IMG/VR virus record: IMGVR_UViG_3300042504_002032
Location: 1-21,346 of that record
DNA length: 21,346 bases
Source: a virus
Strand: one strand, 5' to 3'
The translations under genes and the position numbers were made by a program. Below, one piece after another: positions 19,080-21,346 of the stretch. The notes under the pieces are model-generated. The model saw only the letters and a list, made by a program, of their open reading frames with translations. It was not told the DNA's origin and searched no databases. The first letter of the stretch is position 1; every line of letters starts with the position of its first letter.

Positions 19080-20179
19080 TATCTTCCCACGCCACCTGCT
19101 GCTTGTCTTTGTTTTTCTATTACCGCCTGTCTGCGCTCTTCAATTAGTTGCCGCAACTCTGCTTTGCGCTTATCAATATCTGGTTGCTCTAACTGCATAG
19201 GTTGATTTAATATTTCAAATGGCTTTGCTATGCCAAATGAACTAATGCGCTTTGGATCGATTCCCGCGGTAATGGCTTCATCTTCATAAAACTTACGTGT
19301 TTCTTCGTATGTTTGTGAAGCAACTTGATATGCACGCCTCCCCATATCAATGATACCTTTTCGCACTCCCTCATCAAGACCGCCCTCGCCCAAAAGCGCT
19401 CGTTTTAACTTAGCTTTTAAGCCGCCTGGAATTGACGCGCTGTTTTCAATTGCACTCACTTCGCCTTGCAATGCCGCTAATCCTGGCTCTATCAAATGCA
19501 CAGCTCTTTTTGCCAATTCCATTGAAGATACTGCGCTTGGGTCTTGCTCCGCTAATTGAATGACTGCTGCGGCATCGCGAAGCTTGCTATATCCTTTAAC
19601 TTCGGGACGAGTATTAAACTCTCGCCTTAATCGTTGCGCTTCCTCGTCTAGTTTATTGCCTTGTTTTAATCGCTCTGACTCTAAAACTCTATCTGTAACG
19701 GCCTTCTGTATTGTTGCTTGTTTATCGATTTCACGTTGATATAGCTCCGTACCTTTAGGCCCAAGTTCAAAATCAGCAGCAGTTTCTAGCCCTAGTAATG
19801 TATCAGCAGCTTTAGCTTTTCTAGCTACTTCTTGCTGATTAAGTGCAGTAGCCAAAGTAGACAACCTACTTTGATACATTGGATCTTCTACGCCACCAAT
19901 AAAGCTAGTCCTAGCTTGTGGTGTAGCCATAGTCATCATTTGATTGGCCAAAGTATTTAGTTCAAGCGTGTTTTGAGCTGCCTGTTGCCTTGCCTGGTAG
20001 CCTAATAATGACTGAAGTAGGATAGACCCTAACCCAATACCTACCGCTCGTCCTGTGCTCGTATATGGCGTTATAAGCTGTGGAGCGACCTGGCCTATAG
20101 ACGTGGCAGCAATGCCGTAAGGATTTTCAGCAGGAGTGAAGTTTAATCCAGACAATGACTCAAATAACGTATCAGCCAT
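19079..20179 (-). CDS. Putative internal virion or structural protein (366 aa)
   Basis: A 366-residue protein from ATG 20179, just after the upstream TAA with AGGAG overlapping that stop region. A hydrophobic stretch (VGIGLGSILLQSLLGYQA, about 46-64) is followed by long charged helices (DRVLESERLKQGNKLDEEAQ; IDKRKAELRQLIEERRQAVI). Its place between another helical structural protein and the transglycosylase-bearing virion protein fits the internal-core genes of podoviruses. No named family is recognised. Helical proteins with a hydrophobic patch suit ejection proteins; that is inference. Confidence 0.68.
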   Translation of the reverse strand: MADTLFESLSGLNFTPAENPYGIAATSIGQVAPQLITPYTSTGRAVGIGLGSILLQSLLGYQARQQAAQNTLELNTLANQMMTMATPQARTSFIGGVEDPMYQSRLSTLATALNQQEVARKAKAADTLLGLETAADFELGPKGTELYQREIDKQATIQKAVTDRVLESERLKQGNKLDEEAQRLRREFNTRPEVKGYSKLRDAAAVIQLAEQDPSAVSSMELAKRAVHLIEPGLAALQGEVSAIENSASIPGGLKAKLKRALLGEGGLDEGVRKGIIDMGRRAYQVASQTYEETRKFYEDEAITAGIDPKRISSFGIAKPFEILNQPMQLEQPDIDKRKAELRQLIEERRQAVIEKQRQAAGGVGR

Positions 20180-20180
20180 G

Positions 20181-21245
20181 TTATCTCCTCAAGCCTTGCG
20201 TAATGCCTGACGTAGCTCCAGCAGTAACGCCTTGCACAACACTAGCGCCAATATTTGGCTTAGGCTGCGCTGGCTGATAATTCTGCATCGTTTGTCCCGC
20301 AACATATTGGTTAAACGCAGCATAAGGATCAGGAGCTGCACCACCACCACTTCGACCAATGCGAGCGGCTTGCAGTTGCGCTTGCCTTGTCCGCTCGGCT
20401 TGTTGTGCTTCAAACGCCCTTTGTCGTTGCGCTTCTTCTTGAGTGTACTGCGCTCCAACACCAGCCATAAATGGTGCATTGATTGCCTGGAATTGCTCGT
20501 ATGGCATCATTCCACTTTGATACGCTTGGCCAAAGCCTTGCTGCTGTACGCTATAAGCAGCTTGCTCAGCAGCACTTTGTGCTTCTTGCCTAGCTAAATC
20601 CTGCCGCTGCGTATTAGCTCGCATTAAAGCTTGAGCCGCTTCTGAGTTAGGGTCTAGGCCACGCTCTACTATGCTTTGCTGAGTAGCTAGGTTTTGTCTT
20701 GCAAACTCTTCCTGATTACGTCTTTCAAACTGGCTTAATACGTTCTGCCTAGCCCGGTCCATTTCTTGCGTAAATCCTGGCTCATAGCGTTGCTGCATTT
20801 GATATGGATCAGATGTCATGTAACGATTAACTAAGTTTTCGTAAGCTTGTCCACCAGATTCCATAGCTCGTTCTACTTGTTTCTCTCTTGGCAAATCAGC
20901 ATATGGAGTCTCAGCTGCTGGTTGTGTTGGCTCATTAACACGTCTGCCGCCTGGCATTACTACAGGTGCACCTGATGCTTGCCCCAAAAACTTGTTTGCT
21001 TCAGCTTTGCCTTTGTTAGCAAGGATTTTTCTATACCTAGCTTGCTGAGCAGGATTTAGTTGGTTAAAAGCAGCTTGGTTTTCTTCGTGCCTAAAAGTAA
21101 CTGCCGATGGTTTTCTCTCATTTGGTTTAGGTTTTGTAGTTACCTTTGCACTAGGCCCTTTTGCTAGAGCGCCTTTTTTTGGTTCAGGTGTAGGCTTAGG
21201 TGTAGGTTTAGGTGCCGCTTCTGGTTTTCTTGTGTTCTTTGCCAT
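20181..21245 (-). CDS. Putative internal virion or structural protein, Gln/Ala-rich (354 aa)
   Basis: A 354-residue protein from ATG 21245. The N-terminal 50 residues are Lys/Pro-rich and disordered (AAPKPTPKPTPEPKKGALAK), possibly DNA-binding. The middle is a very Gln/Ala/Arg-rich helical region (FTQEMDRARQNVLSQFERRN; EEAQRQRAFEAQQAERTRQA), and the C-terminus is Gly/Ala-rich. It lies in the late structural cluster between a truncated gene and the other internal virion candidates with near-zero spacing. Low complexity makes homology hard to judge. A virion core or scaffold-like role is inferred from position. Confidence 0.65.
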   Translation of the reverse strand: MAKNTRKPEAAPKPTPKPTPEPKKGALAKGPSAKVTTKPKPNERKPSAVTFRHEENQAAFNQLNPAQQARYRKILANKGKAEANKFLGQASGAPVVMPGGRRVNEPTQPAAETPYADLPREKQVERAMESGGQAYENLVNRYMTSDPYQMQQRYEPGFTQEMDRARQNVLSQFERRNQEEFARQNLATQQSIVERGLDPNSEAAQALMRANTQRQDLARQEAQSAAEQAAYSVQQQGFGQAYQSGMMPYEQFQAINAPFMAGVGAQYTQEEAQRQRAFEAQQAERTRQAQLQAARIGRSGGGAAPDPYAAFNQYVAGQTMQNYQPAQPKPNIGASVVQGVTAGATSGITQGLRR

Positions 21246-21247
21246 AA

Positions 21248-21346
21248 TTATACCTGTCCGCCTAAATCGTATCGTACTTCAAATCCAAGTATTTGCATCG
21301 TTGTGTTTTTAATAGCGCCTTGAAAAACTACACTTGCACAATGTCC
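21248..21346 (-). CDS. C-terminal end of a structural gene (partial)
   Basis: The last 32 codons of a leftward gene enter from the right edge and end in TAA at 21250-21248, three bases before the next ATG. The readable end is KNTTMQILGFEVRYDLGGQV, with a beta-rich look, and continues the tight gene packing of the late operon. A tail or virion protein is expected from position, but too little is present for a family call. Confidence 0.55.
   Translation of the reverse strand, partial: GHCASVVFQGAIKNTTMQILGFEVRYDLGGQV

Noticed and set aside
18514-19200. Ala/Ser-rich rightward frames opposite the virion protein genes
   Set aside because: They are antisense shadows of well-supported leftward genes and lack ribosome-binding sites or domains.

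Overview
The window is a stretch of a tailed bacteriophage genome, most likely a short-tailed (podovirus-like) phage of a Gram-negative host. Small and large terminase, portal, virion proteins carrying a lytic transglycosylase, an S74-type tail fibre and a holin/endolysin module point to the phage. Signal peptides, a probable lipoprotein and peptidoglycan-cleaving transglycosylases point to a Gram-negative envelope. I see no integrase, tRNA, rRNA or CRISPR array.

Layout. Positions 1-6115 lie on the minus strand and hold an HTH protein, small terminase, two small zinc-binding proteins, a beta-class DNA methyltransferase, large terminase and portal (cut by the left edge), mostly joined by ATGA or GTGA start/stop overlaps. 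Positions 6249-14864 are a mainly plus-strand early region. It opens with two short genes, then a leftward replication-initiator gene (6834-7349), then a rightward envelope cassette (secreted protein, lipoprotein, membrane protein, transglycosylase), a Bet/RecT annealase, two tandem ssDNA-binding-like paralogues, a secreted metzincin protease, a probable TIM-barrel protein, an alanine-repeat protein, a DUF551 protein and a PDDEXK nuclease. Positions 14861-21346 return to the minus strand: three internal virion or structural proteins, tail fibre, DUF5675 endolysin candidate, a membrane/coiled-coil protein and a Pam3-gp28-like holin. If the genome is circular or circularly permuted, the two minus-strand arms form one late transcription unit that continues outside the window.

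Most notable observations. (1) The large terminase is interrupted at its nuclease motif III by a 292-residue intein. A complete HNH endonuclease is encoded inside the intein in the +1 reading frame, while the intein frame stays open, so about 180 codons are read in two frames. (2) The initiator gene carries five approximately 16-bp iterons followed by an AT-rich stretch with three 11-bp repeats, an arrangement like the lambda O gene and origin. (3) A family of CTGTAnACAG dyads recurs in pairs before rightward gene groups, and a recurrent leader (CTAACTAAC followed by a ribosome-binding site) precedes several early genes; one copy has no start codon and is folded into a hairpin. (4) A 12-bp tandem repeat encodes an Ala/Gly/Trp-rich tail and stays open in the frame of the next gene.

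Functional names come from motifs read by eye; no database search was possible.
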